A DNA stretch of 64,000 nucleotides from Azonexus sp. R2A61. GTDB taxonomy: Bacteria; Pseudomonadota; Gammaproteobacteria; Burkholderiales; Rhodocyclaceae. Position numbers and translations under genes: made by a program. Positions within the stretch are counted from its first letter, which is position 1. Each line of letters starts with the position of its first letter. Below the pieces are notes generated by a model, which was not told where the DNA came from, ran no database searches, and was given only the letters and a program-made list of their open reading frames with translations. Of this stretch, positions 7,699 to 17,130 are shown in pieces. Where the stretch lies: positions 558,001 through 622,000 of the forward strand of contig NZ_JACBFO010000001.1 in assembly GCF_021401135.1 (NCBI RefSeq), read 5' to 3'.

Positions 7699-10212
7699 AT
7701 GCACGGTGTCCGGCTCCGCGTGCGCGGCCTGGTGCAGGGGGTCGGCTTTCGTCCCTACGTCTGGCGGCTGGCCGGCGAGCTCGGGCTGGCCGGCTGGGTG
7801 CGCAACGACGGCGGCGGCGTGACGATTGCGGTCGACGGCCCCAACACGCCGGAATTCCTCCGTCGCCTGCCGCTGGAAAAGCCGCCGCTGGCGCGCATCG
7901 ACAGCATCGAGCGGCAGCCTTGTGCGGTCGACGCGGCATCGTTCGACATTCTCGACAGCGTCGACGGCGACATCGCCACGACCATCGGCCCGGATGCCGC
8001 GATCTGCCCGGACTGCATCGCCGAACTCTGCGATCCGGCCGACCGCCGCTGGCGCCATCCCTTCATCACCTGTACCCATTGCGGGCCGCGCTTCACGGTC
8101 AGCGCCGGCATTCCCTACGACCGGGCGCGCACCAGCCTGGCCGCTTTCCCGCTGTGTCCGGACTGCGCCGGCGAATACGCCAGCCCGGCCGACCGCCGCT
8201 TCCACGCCGAAACCACCTGTTGCCCGGCCTGCGGGCCGACGTTGCGCCTGCTCGACGAAAATGGCCGCGAACTTGCGGTCGACCGCGGCCAGCGGCAAAA
8301 AATCGCCGGCGATGGCACCGACCCGATCGCCGCAACCCTGGCCCTGCTGCAGGCCGGCCGCATCGTCGCGATCAAGGGGCTGGGCGGTTTTCACCTCGCC
8401 TGCGATGCGCGCAACGCCGCGGCCGTCGCCCGCCTGCGCCAGCGCAAGCAGCGCGAAGCCAAGCCGTTCGCGGTGATGGGCCTGAACGCGGCTTCCTTCG
8501 CCGGGCTGGCGCAGCTCGGTGCCGCCGAGCAGGCCTTGCTCGACACGCCGGCGGCGCCGATCGTGCTGTGCCGCAAGGGCGACACGGAACTGCCGGGTGT
8601 CGCGCCCGGTCTGGCCTGGCTTGGCACGATGCGGCCGGCGACGCCGCTGCACCTGCTGCTCTGGCACGAAGCGGCCGGCCGGCCGGTCGGCACCGCCTGG
8701 CTGGCCGACGCGCAACCGCTGCTACTGGTGATGACCAGCGCCAACCCGCACGGCGAACCGCTGGTCGCCGACGACGCCGACGCCCGGCAACGCCTGTCCG
8801 GCATCGCCGATGCCTTCCTGACGCACGACCGCGCCATCGTCGTGCGCTGCGACGATTCGGTGCTGCGTCCCGGCGGGCGGTCGACAGCCTGGCCGGCCGG
8901 CGAAGCGGGTGCTGTCGTCCGGCAGCCCGATCCGGCCGGCGAAGCTGCGGTCGACCCGGCTCAGCGCCGAAAAATGGGCAATCAAACCGCCGCACCGGCC
9001 GCCGCCGCCGCGGCTGCGGTCGACGCCGCGGATGGGCCATGTTTCATTCGCCGCGCGCGCGGCTACGTGCCGCTGCCGATCCCGCTCGCCAAAGGCGGGC
9101 CGACGGTGCTGGCGCTGGGCGGCTACCTGAAGAACACGGTCTGCGTGCTGCGCGGCCGCGAGGCTTTCCTGTCGCAGCACGTCGGCGGGCTGGACAACGC
9201 CGCGGCGATCCGTTTCCAGGAAGAAACGGTGGCCCACCTGCTGGCCATTCTCGACGTCCGCCCCGACCTGATCGCGCATGACCGGCACCCGGATTTTCCC
9301 TCGACGCAACTGGCGCTGCGGCTGGCCGCCGAGTGGCAGGTGCCGGCGCTGGCGGTCGGTCATCATCATGCGCATCTGGCAGCGATCTGCGCCGAACATG
9401 CGCTCAAAACGCCGCTGATCGGGCTGGCGCTCGACGGCGTCGGACTGGGTGACGACGACGGCGCCTGGGGCGGCGAACTGCTGCGTCTGGACGGCGCCGC
9501 TTGTGTCCGCCTCGGCCATCTGCAGGAACTGCCGTTGCCCGGCGGCGACCGTGCGGCGCGCGAGCCGTGGCGGATGGCGATCGCGGCGCTGCACGCGGCC
9601 GGCGAGGGACACCGCATCGGCGGCTGGCTGGCGCGGACCTGGCCGGCGCGCGAGGCCGGGCCGCTGCTCACCCTGCTCGCCCGTCGCCTGCGCTGCCCGC
9701 CGACCTCCAGTCTCGGTCGCTGGTTCGATGCGGCGGCCGGCGTGCTCGGCGTCTGCGACGTCGCCGCTTACGAAGGCGATGCGGCGATGCGGCTGGAAAG
9801 CCTGGCGCTGGCGCACGGCCCGGTCGCGCCGCTGGCCGGCGGCTGGCGGCTGAGCGGCGACGGCACGCAACTCGAACTGACACCGCTGATCGCCGCGCTG
9901 CTCGACGTCGACGATGCGGCGGCCGGCGCCGCGCTGTTCCATGCAACGCTCGCCGACGGGCTGGCAAAATGGCTGAAACTTGCGGTCGACCGCAGCGACG
10001 TGCGCGAAATCGCCGTCGCTGGCGGTTGTGCGATGAATGCGGTACTGATGGCCGCGCTGCGCGACGCGCTGGCCGGTGCCGGCCTGACGTTGCGCGAGGC
10101 GCGGCAGGCGCCGCCCAACGACGGCGGTCTGGCGCTCGGCCAGGCCTGGGTGGCGCGACGATATTTCAAGGAGACGAAGCATGTGTCTGGCAATTCCGGC
10201 GCAGGTGGTTGA
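7699..10212 (+). CDS. hypF: Carbamoyltransferase HypF
   Basis: 837-residue enzyme that converts carbamoyl phosphate to a thiocarboxamide on HypE, the source of the CN ligands. Domain order: acylphosphatase (VRGLVQGVGFRPYVW near residue 10), zinc fingers (CPDCIAELC, CTHCGPRF, CPDCAGEY, CPACGPT), YrdC-like ATP domain (IKGLGGFHLACDA near 225), and the Kae1-like domain (HDRHPDF, VGHHHAHLAA near 554, GGCAMN near 775). Codons 390-447 encode an Ala/Pro-rich insert between DDSVLR and FIRRARGYVP that is absent from ordinary HypF. The 3' end overlaps hypC by 32 nt. Confidence 0.96.
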   Translation: MHGVRLRVRGLVQGVGFRPYVWRLAGELGLAGWVRNDGGGVTIAVDGPNTPEFLRRLPLEKPPLARIDSIERQPCAVDAASFDILDSVDGDIATTIGPDAAICPDCIAELCDPADRRWRHPFITCTHCGPRFTVSAGIPYDRARTSLAAFPLCPDCAGEYASPADRRFHAETTCCPACGPTLRLLDENGRELAVDRGQRQKIAGDGTDPIAATLALLQAGRIVAIKGLGGFHLACDARNAAAVARLRQRKQREAKPFAVMGLNAASFAGLAQLGAAEQALLDTPAAPIVLCRKGDTELPGVAPGLAWLGTMRPATPLHLLLWHEAAGRPVGTAWLADAQPLLLVMTSANPHGEPLVADDADARQRLSGIADAFLTHDRAIVVRCDDSVLRPGGRSTAWPAGEAGAVVRQPDPAGEAAVDPAQRRKMGNQTAAPAAAAAAAVDAADGPCFIRRARGYVPLPIPLAKGGPTVLALGGYLKNTVCVLRGREAFLSQHVGGLDNAAAIRFQEETVAHLLAILDVRPDLIAHDRHPDFPSTQLALRLAAEWQVPALAVGHHHAHLAAICAEHALKTPLIGLALDGVGLGDDDGAWGGELLRLDGAACVRLGHLQELPLPGGDRAAREPWRMAIAALHAAGEGHRIGGWLARTWPAREAGPLLTLLARRLRCPPTSSLGRWFDAAAGVLGVCDVAAYEGDAAMRLESLALAHGPVAPLAGGWRLSGDGTQLELTPLIAALLDVDDAAAGAALFHATLADGLAKWLKLAVDRSDVREIAVAGGCAMNAVLMAALRDALAGAGLTLREARQAPPNDGGLALGQAWVARRYFKETKHVSGNSGAGG
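8869..9038 (+). other. Low-complexity insert within hypF carrying the dispersed motif
   Basis: About 170 bases coding for some 57 residues rich in Ala, Pro and Gly sit between two normally close conserved blocks of HypF (DDSVLR and FIRRARGYVP). The segment holds two exact copies of the CTGCGGTCGAC core (8945-8955 and 9014-9024) and a weaker third near 8875. The frame stays open, so HypF should still be made. Comparison with other HypF proteins is from memory of the family. Confidence 0.6.
9980..9995. repeat. Dispersed motif, palindromic copy in hypF
   Basis: TTGCGGTCGACCGCAG: forward core TTGCGGTCGAC overlapping a reverse core CTGCGGTCGAC, with the 14-bp perfect palindrome at 9981-9994. Leu is coded by CTT here although CTG dominates in the gene, which suggests the T is kept for the DNA motif. 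Confidence 0.7.
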
Positions 10213-10438
10213 ACTGCGCGAAGGCGACAACGCGGTGGTCGATCTGGCCGGCGTGCGCAAGGAGATTTCGCTGTCGCTGGTCGAGGACGTGGCGGTCGGC
10301 GACTACGTGATCGTTCATGTCGGCTACGCGCTGAACAAGATCGATCCCGACGAGGCCGAGAAGACGCTGAAGCTGTTTGCCGACATTGGCGAACTGCGCG
10401 GGCAACTGCCGGACGACGGCGATCCGACCCGGCACTGA
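10181..10438 (+). CDS. hypC: Hydrogenase maturation chaperone HypC
   Basis: 85-residue HypC. The N-terminal MCLAIPAQVVEL provides the essential Cys2; V-A-V-G-D-Y-V-I-V-H-V-G-Y-A near residue 45 is the usual OB-like core ending. HypC and HypD together carry the Fe(CN)2CO unit. The ATG at 10181 lies inside the 3' end of hypF (32-nt overlap in another frame), preceded by AAGGAG at 10169-10174. Its TGA is one base from the hypD ATG. It is shorter than the paralogue HupF at 3074. Confidence 0.96.
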   Translation: MCLAIPAQVVELREGDNAVVDLAGVRKEISLSLVEDVAVGDYVIVHVGYALNKIDPDEAEKTLKLFADIGELRGQLPDDGDPTRH

Positions 10439-10439
10439 C

Positions 10440-11561
10440 ATGAAATACATCAGCGAATTCCGCGACGGCGAACTGGCGCAGAAGATTGCCGCCGGTATCC
10501 GGGGCGAAGCCGATCCGGCCCGCCGCTACCATTTCATGGAGTTTTGCGGCGGCCACACGCATGCCATCTCGCGTTACGGCATCGTCGACCTGCTGCCGGA
10601 CAACGTGCGCATGATCCACGGTCCGGGCTGCCCGGTCTGCGTGCTGCCGATCGGCCGCGTCGATCAGGCGATCCGGCTGGCGCTGGACGCCGGCGTCACG
10701 CTCTGCACCTACGGCGACTGCCTGCGCGTGCCGGCCTCCGACGGCTTGTCGCTGCTCAAGGCCAAGGCGCGCGGCGGCGACGTGCGCATGGTCTATTCGT
10801 GCATGGACGCGGTGACGCTGGCGCAGAAACACCCCGAGCGGCAGGTTGTCTTCTTTGCCATCGGCTTCGAGACGACGACACCGCCGACGGCGGTGGCGAT
10901 CCGCCAGGCCGCCGCGCTCGGCCTGAAGAACTTCTCGGTCCTGTGCTGCCACGTGCTGACCCCGGCGGCGATCGTCGGCATCCTCGAATCGCCGGAAGCC
11001 CGCGCCGGCCAGATCGTGCTCGACGGCATGGTCGGCCCGGCCCACGTATCGACGATCATCGGCAGCCAGCCCTACGCCTTCGTGCCCGAACGCTATGGCA
11101 AACCGGTGGTGATCGCCGGCTTCGAACCGCTCGACGTGCTGCAGGCGATCCGTCTGCTGATCCGCCAGGTCAACGACGGCCGGGCCGAGATCGAAAACGA
11201 ATTCACCCGCGCCGTGACGCCGGCCGGCAACCGCAAGGCGCAGGCGCTGGTCGCCGAGGTCTTCGAACTGCGTCCCGAGTTCGAGTGGCGCGGTCTCGGC
11301 AGCCTGCCCGCCTCGGCGCTGCGCATTCGCGACACGTTCGCCGAATTTGACGCCGAAAAACGCTTTCCCGCCGACTATGCCTCGGTGCCCGACCACAAGG
11401 CCTGCGAATGCGGCGCCATCCTGCGCGGCGTGAAGCGGCCGCAGGAGTGCAAGATTTTCGGCACGGTATGCACGCCGGAAAATCCGGTGGGGTCGTGCAT
11501 GGTCAGTTCGGAAGGGGCGTGCGCGGCGCATTACACGTACGGGCGCTATCGCGATGTCTGA
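10440..11561 (+). CDS. hypD: Hydrogenase maturation iron-sulphur protein HypD
   Basis: 373-residue [4Fe-4S] scaffold on which the Fe(CN)2CO cofactor is built. Visible hallmarks: FMEFCGGHTHAI near residue 34, GPGCPVCVLP near residue 62, the CHVLTPAA block near residue 170, and the C-terminal cluster ligands C-x-C-G near residue 322 (ACECGAILRG) with ECKIFG, CTPENPVGSCMVSSEGACAA. All conserved cysteines appear present. The ATG follows the hypC stop by one base. Confidence 0.97.
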   Translation: MKYISEFRDGELAQKIAAGIRGEADPARRYHFMEFCGGHTHAISRYGIVDLLPDNVRMIHGPGCPVCVLPIGRVDQAIRLALDAGVTLCTYGDCLRVPASDGLSLLKAKARGGDVRMVYSCMDAVTLAQKHPERQVVFFAIGFETTTPPTAVAIRQAAALGLKNFSVLCCHVLTPAAIVGILESPEARAGQIVLDGMVGPAHVSTIIGSQPYAFVPERYGKPVVIAGFEPLDVLQAIRLLIRQVNDGRAEIENEFTRAVTPAGNRKAQALVAEVFELRPEFEWRGLGSLPASALRIRDTFAEFDAEKRFPADYASVPDHKACECGAILRGVKRPQECKIFGTVCTPENPVGSCMVSSEGACAAHYTYGRYRDV

Positions 11562-11654
11562 CCTGCCGTTTTCCGCGTCGACCGGCAACCCCGCCCGCGC
11601 CGCCGGTGCCGCAATGCCGCCCTCTGCCATCCCCGTTCAAGGCCCCCAGCCGAA

Positions 11655-12722
11655 ATGACCCAAACCCGCAAACCCTACACCCGTCCCCTCGATCTCAAGC
11701 ACGGCCAGGTCGACATGGCCCACGGTTCCGGCGGCCGCGCGATGGCGCAGCTGATCGACGAACTGTTCGCCCGCCATCTCGGCAACGAGTATCTCGGCCA
11801 GGGCGACGACGGCGCGGTGCTGCCGGCGCCGGGCGAGGGGCGGCTGGTGATGGCGACCGATGCCCACGTCGTCTCGCCGCTGTTCTTCCCCGGCGGCGAC
11901 ATCGGTTGCCTGTCGGTGCATGGCACGATCAACGATGTGGCGGTGATGGGGGCGAAGCCGCTGTATCTGGCGGCGGCGTTCATCCTCGAGGAAGGCCTGC
12001 CGCTGGCCGATCTGGCGCGGGTGGTGCAGAGCATGGCCGCCGCCGCTGCCGCTGCCGGCGTGCCGGTGGTGACCGGCGATACCAAGGTGGTCGAACGCGG
12101 CAAGGGCGACGGCATCTTCATCGCCACCACCGGCGTCGGCGTCGTGCCGCCCGGGCGCGAGCTGTCGGGCCGGCGGGCGCGGCCGGGCGATGTCGTGCTG
12201 GTCTCGGGGACGCTGGGCGATCACGGCATGGCGATCATGGCCGAGCGCGAGAGTCTGGGTTTCGAAGGGGCCGACGGTCAGTCGCCGATCCTCTCCGACA
12301 GCGCGGCGCTGCACGGGCTGATCGAGGCGATGCTGGCGAGCGGCGCGGCTATCCGCGTGCTGCGCGATCCGACGCGCGGCGGCCTGGCCACGACGCTGAA
12401 CGAGATCGCGCGCCAGTCCGGCGTCGGCATCCTGCTGCAGGAAAAATCGTTGCCGGTGAAGCCGGCAGTTCACGCGGCCTGCGAACTGCTCGGGCTCGAT
12501 CCGCTGTATGTGGCGAACGAGGGGAAACTGGTGGCGATCTGCGCCGAAAATGACGCAGAAAGGCTGTTGACCGCAATGCGCGCCCATCCGCTCGGCGAGG
12601 CGGCGGCCATCGTCGGGACGGTGCAGGCCGACGACCACCATTTCGTGCAGATGACCACCGCCTTCGGCGGCCGGCGCATCGTTGACTGGTTGAGCGGCGA
12701 TCAGTTGCCGCGCATCTGCTGA
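11655..12722 (+). CDS. hypE: Hydrogenase maturation dehydratase HypE
   Basis: 355-residue PurM/AIR-synthetase-like protein that dehydrates its C-terminal thiocarboxamide to thiocyanate and donates CN to iron. The N-terminal domain has DMAHGSGGRAMAQLI and GDDGAVL; ATP-site glycines and TDAHVVSPLFFPGGDIG follow. The protein ends in PRIC, the essential terminal Cys. A 93-nt gap separates it from hypD with no obvious terminator. It is the last gene of this run of maturation genes. Confidence 0.97.
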   Translation: MTQTRKPYTRPLDLKHGQVDMAHGSGGRAMAQLIDELFARHLGNEYLGQGDDGAVLPAPGEGRLVMATDAHVVSPLFFPGGDIGCLSVHGTINDVAVMGAKPLYLAAAFILEEGLPLADLARVVQSMAAAAAAAGVPVVTGDTKVVERGKGDGIFIATTGVGVVPPGRELSGRRARPGDVVLVSGTLGDHGMAIMAERESLGFEGADGQSPILSDSAALHGLIEAMLASGAAIRVLRDPTRGGLATTLNEIARQSGVGILLQEKSLPVKPAVHAACELLGLDPLYVANEGKLVAICAENDAERLLTAMRAHPLGEAAAIVGTVQADDHHFVQMTTAFGGRRIVDWLSGDQLPRIC

Positions 12723-12741
12723 CGCGGCGATGTCCTGTTGC

Positions 12742-12942
12742 TCAGTGGCGTTCGGCGACCAGCAGGCTGCGCACGTCGCCGACTTCGAGCAGCACCAGTT
12801 CGCGGGCGTCGTCGAGGTTGTTGGCGTTGATGATGTGGAACAGATCGCGGCTGCCGTCCGGGTAGCGCACGGCGGCGACGTACTCGGGACGATGCTTGCG
12901 GGCGCGTTGCGCGGCGCGCGGCTGACGTTCGGCTACGGACAT
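12742..12942 (-). CDS. Small hypothetical protein
   Basis: 66-residue basic-then-acidic protein starting MSVAERQPRAAQ, with a well-ordered second half (YVAAVRYPDGSRDLFHIINANNLDDAREL). I do not recognise it. The start at 12942 is chosen because a GGGGGCC stretch lies just upstream on this strand and the frame further upstream shows no conserved character. It is convergent with hypE, with 19 nt between the two stops, and divergent from hoxA. Codon use fits the surroundings, so a real gene is plausible. Confidence 0.55.
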   Translation of the reverse strand: MSVAERQPRAAQRARKHRPEYVAAVRYPDGSRDLFHIINANNLDDARELVLLEVGDVRSLLVAERH

Positions 12943-13251
12943 GGAATGGCCCCCCACTCGTTTTGTGCAATGCATCATAGACATCCGCAAGCGATTGAAA
13001 AATATAGCGAAAGTCATAGATTGTATTTTTCCGTCGAGGCTTCCCGGCAAAAGGCTTCGTGTCACTGGCTTCATGATCGGGGCATGACGGCAAAAAACCC
13101 GGATGACATGTGCGGTTTATTCAATGGGCACGCGCTTTTGCCGAGGCGGCGAACGCTTTTTCCCGAGCCGGGCCGCGCAGGCTATCATTCCGCCAGCGCG
13201 TTTCGCCGCCGCTCTTCGTTCCCCGTTCGCCCCTGACTGGAATCCACCGGA
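12943..13251. other. 309-bp intergenic region between the small minus-strand gene and hoxA
   Basis: The stretch near 12960-13035 is much richer in A/T than its surroundings and could carry divergent promoters for the 66-residue gene and hoxA. I saw no clear -24/-12 element, terminator hairpin or RNA gene here. The right half, from about 13100, is G/C-rich again and I see no convincing small reading frame in it. Confidence 0.4.
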
Positions 13252-14711
<1,460 letters not shown>

Positions 14712-14715
<4 letters not shown>

Positions 14716-15701
14716 AGGTGCTCTGGCTGCAGAGCGGCGGCTGCGGCGGCTGCACGCAATCCTTGCTGTGCCACGAGCCACGGCCGTTGTTCGACGAATT
14801 GCGCGACGCCGGCATCGAGTTCGTCTGGCATCCGGCGCTGTCGCCAGAAAGTGGCGAGGAAGCGCTGGCCGTGCTTGAGGCCTGTGCTGACGGCAGCCGG
14901 GCCTTCGACGTGCTGTGCATCGAGGGTGCCATGTTGCGCGGGCCGAACGGCAGCGGTCGTTTCCACCGGCTGGCCGGCCGCCCGCTGACCGAGTGGGTGC
15001 GGCAATTGGCGGCCCGCGCCAGCCATGTTTTTGCCATCGGTTCGTGTACCGCCTGGGGCGGTTTTTCGGCGAACACGCCGGGTAATCCACTGGAAGCCTG
15101 CGGCCTGCAGTACGACGTCGAGGAACCGGGCGGCTTGCTCGGTGCCGCCTTCCGGGCCGGCGATGGCTTGCCGGTGGTCAATCTGGCCGGTTGCCCGACG
15201 CATCCCGGGTGGATCGTCGATACCCTGGAAAAACTGGCCTGCGACGGGTTGACCGCAGCCGACCTCGACGAATTCGGTCGGCCGCTGCTCTACGCCGAGC
15301 AACTGGTGCATCACGGCTGCCCGCGCAACGAGTTCTACGAATTCAAGGCCAGCGCCGAAAAGCATTCCGACCTCGGCTGCCTGATGGAAAACCTTGGCTG
15401 CAAGGGCACCCAGGCGCATGCCGACTGCAATACACGACCGTGGAATGGTGCCGGCTCCTGCCTGAAGGGCGGCTACGCCTGCATCGCCTGCACCGAGCCG
15501 GGCTTCGAAGCGCCCGGCCACGCCTTCCAGGAAACCCCCAAACTGGCCGGCATCCCGATCGGCCTGCCGACCGACATGCCGAAGGCCTGGTTCGTCGCCC
15601 TGGCCGCGCTGTCCAAGTCGGCGACGCCGAAACGGGTGCGCGACAACGCGGTCGAGGACCATACGGTGATCCGGCCGTCGGTGCGCAAGGGCGGCAAATG
15701 A
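14712..15701 (+). CDS. hupU: Regulatory (H2-sensing) hydrogenase small subunit
   Basis: 329-residue small subunit of the regulatory hydrogenase HupUV/HoxBC. It begins directly with MKVLWLQSGGCGGCTQS, the proximal-cluster motif, with no Tat signal peptide, as expected for a soluble sensor. Further cluster cysteines are at GSCTAWGG (near 114), the VNLAGCPTHPGW block, HHGCPRNEFYEF, and CxxxCNTRPWNGAGSC through GYACIACTEPGF. It overlaps hoxA and hupV by 4 nt each, so sensor and regulator are made together. Confidence 0.95.
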
Positions 15702-17119
15702 CGCGCATCGTGCTCGGACCGTTCAATCGTGTCGAAGGCGATCTCGAGGTCCAGCTCGAGGTGGCTGCCGGCCTGGTGCAGTCGGCGCAGGTTAACTCGC
15801 CGCTGTTCCGTGGGTTCGAACCGTTGCTGATCGGCCGCGATCCGGCCGATGCGCTGGTCATCGTGCCGCGTATCTGCGGCATCTGCTCGGTCGCCCAGTC
15901 GGCCGCCGCCGCCGCTGCGCTGGCCGATCTGGCCGGCGTGACGCCGCCGCCGAACGGCCGGCTGGCGCTGCATCTGACACAGGCGACCGAGAATCTGGCC
16001 GACCACCTGACCCATTTCTATCTGTTCTTCCTGCCCGATTTTTGCCGTCCGGCCTATGTCGACCGCAGCTGGCACGCCGATGTTGTCGCGCGCTTCGCCG
16101 CCCAGCGCGGCAGTTCGGTCGGTCCCTGGCTGCAGGCGCGGGCGCGTTTCTTCCACCTCGCCGGATTCCTGGCCGGCCGCTGGCCGCACACGCTGGCCAT
16201 CCAGCCCGGCGGCAGCACCAAGGCGACGACAGCCGCCGAGCGTATCCGGCTGCTGGCGCTGCTGCGCGAATTCCGCAGCTTTCTGGAAAACCGGGTGTTC
16301 GCCGATCGCCTGGAGCATTTCGCCGCGCTGGCCGATGCCGACACCTTGTCGGCCTGGGCCGCCGGCAATCCGGGCGATCTGGCGCTGTTCCTCCGGCTGG
16401 CCGGCGATCTGGGCCTGGAACGGATCGGTGCCGGGGCCGAGCGCTTCCTGTCTTTCGGTGCCTACGGCCTGTTTCCGGCCGGGAGCTGCGGCGGCGATCT
16501 TGCGGTCGACCCGCTGGATACGGGAAAAATCGTCGAGGATGTCAGCCATGCATGGCTGGCCGGCGAGGTGCCGCTGGCGCCGGCGGTGGGCGAAACGCTT
16601 GTCGCCGCCGACAAGCCGGCGGCCTATACCTGGTGCAAGGCGCCGCGCTATGGTGGCGCGGTGGCGGAAACCGGGGCGCTGGCCCGGCAGTTGATCGACG
16701 GTCAGCCGCTATTGCACGATCTGGTCGGACGGCACGGGGCCAGCGTCACTGCGCGCATCGTCGCCCGTCTGCTCGAAGTCGCCCGGCTGCTGCCGGTAAT
16801 GGAAAGCTGGGCGCAGGCGCTGCGTCCCGGCGAACCCTTCTGCCTGCCGGCCCCGCTGCCGGACACCGGCACTGCGGTTGGCCTGGTCGAAGCGGCGCGC
16901 GGCAGCCTGGGCCACTGGCTGAGCGTCAGGCGCGGACGCATCGAGCGCTACCAGATCATCGCCCCGACCACCTGGAATTTTTCGCCGCGCGACGCCACCG
17001 GCCGCCCCGGTGCCCTGGAGCAGGCGCTGGTCGGCCTGCCGGCCGGCGAAGGCGCGCTGCCGACCGTGCAGCATGTCGTGCGTTCCTTCGATCCGTGCAT
17101 GGTGTGCACGGTGCATTGA
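15698..17119 (+). CDS. hupV: Regulatory (H2-sensing) hydrogenase large subunit
   Basis: 473-residue nickel subunit of the sensor hydrogenase. It carries RICGICSVAQSA near residue 61 and ends exactly in FDPCMVCTVH, so the final His ligand is the last residue and there is no C-terminal extension to cleave. This is the hallmark of HupV/HoxC compared with HupL in this window. The start ATG overlaps the hupU stop by 4 nt. The stop is only 11 nt from the convergent kinase gene. Confidence 0.96.
   Translation: MTRIVLGPFNRVEGDLEVQLEVAAGLVQSAQVNSPLFRGFEPLLIGRDPADALVIVPRICGICSVAQSAAAAAALADLAGVTPPPNGRLALHLTQATENLADHLTHFYLFFLPDFCRPAYVDRSWHADVVARFAAQRGSSVGPWLQARARFFHLAGFLAGRWPHTLAIQPGGSTKATTAAERIRLLALLREFRSFLENRVFADRLEHFAALADADTLSAWAAGNPGDLALFLRLAGDLGLERIGAGAERFLSFGAYGLFPAGSCGGDLAVDPLDTGKIVEDVSHAWLAGEVPLAPAVGETLVAADKPAAYTWCKAPRYGGAVAETGALARQLIDGQPLLHDLVGRHGASVTARIVARLLEVARLLPVMESWAQALRPGEPFCLPAPLPDTGTAVGLVEAARGSLGHWLSVRRGRIERYQIIAPTTWNFSPRDATGRPGALEQALVGLPAGEGALPTVQHVVRSFDPCMVCTVH
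16500..16510 (+). repeat. Dispersed motif copy in hupV
   Basis: TTGCGGTCGAC followed after 15 nt by an A tract (GGGAAAAATCG), the clearest form of the two-part pattern. It again uses the rare Leu codon CTT. Confidence 0.7.
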
Positions 17120-17130
17120 TCTATCCCGTT

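Noticed and set aside
5488..8715. 1075-residue minus-strand frame across hupK-hypA-hypB-hypF
   Set aside because: Spans several certain genes in antisense, has low-complexity Arg/Ala/Gly composition and no start context.
9768..11630. 620-residue minus-strand frame opposite hypF-hypC-hypD
   Set aside because: Antisense shadow of three well-supported genes.
12730..13236. 168-residue plus-strand frame between hypE and hoxA
   Set aside because: No family resemblance and poor start; the 66-residue minus-strand frame there has better protein-like character.
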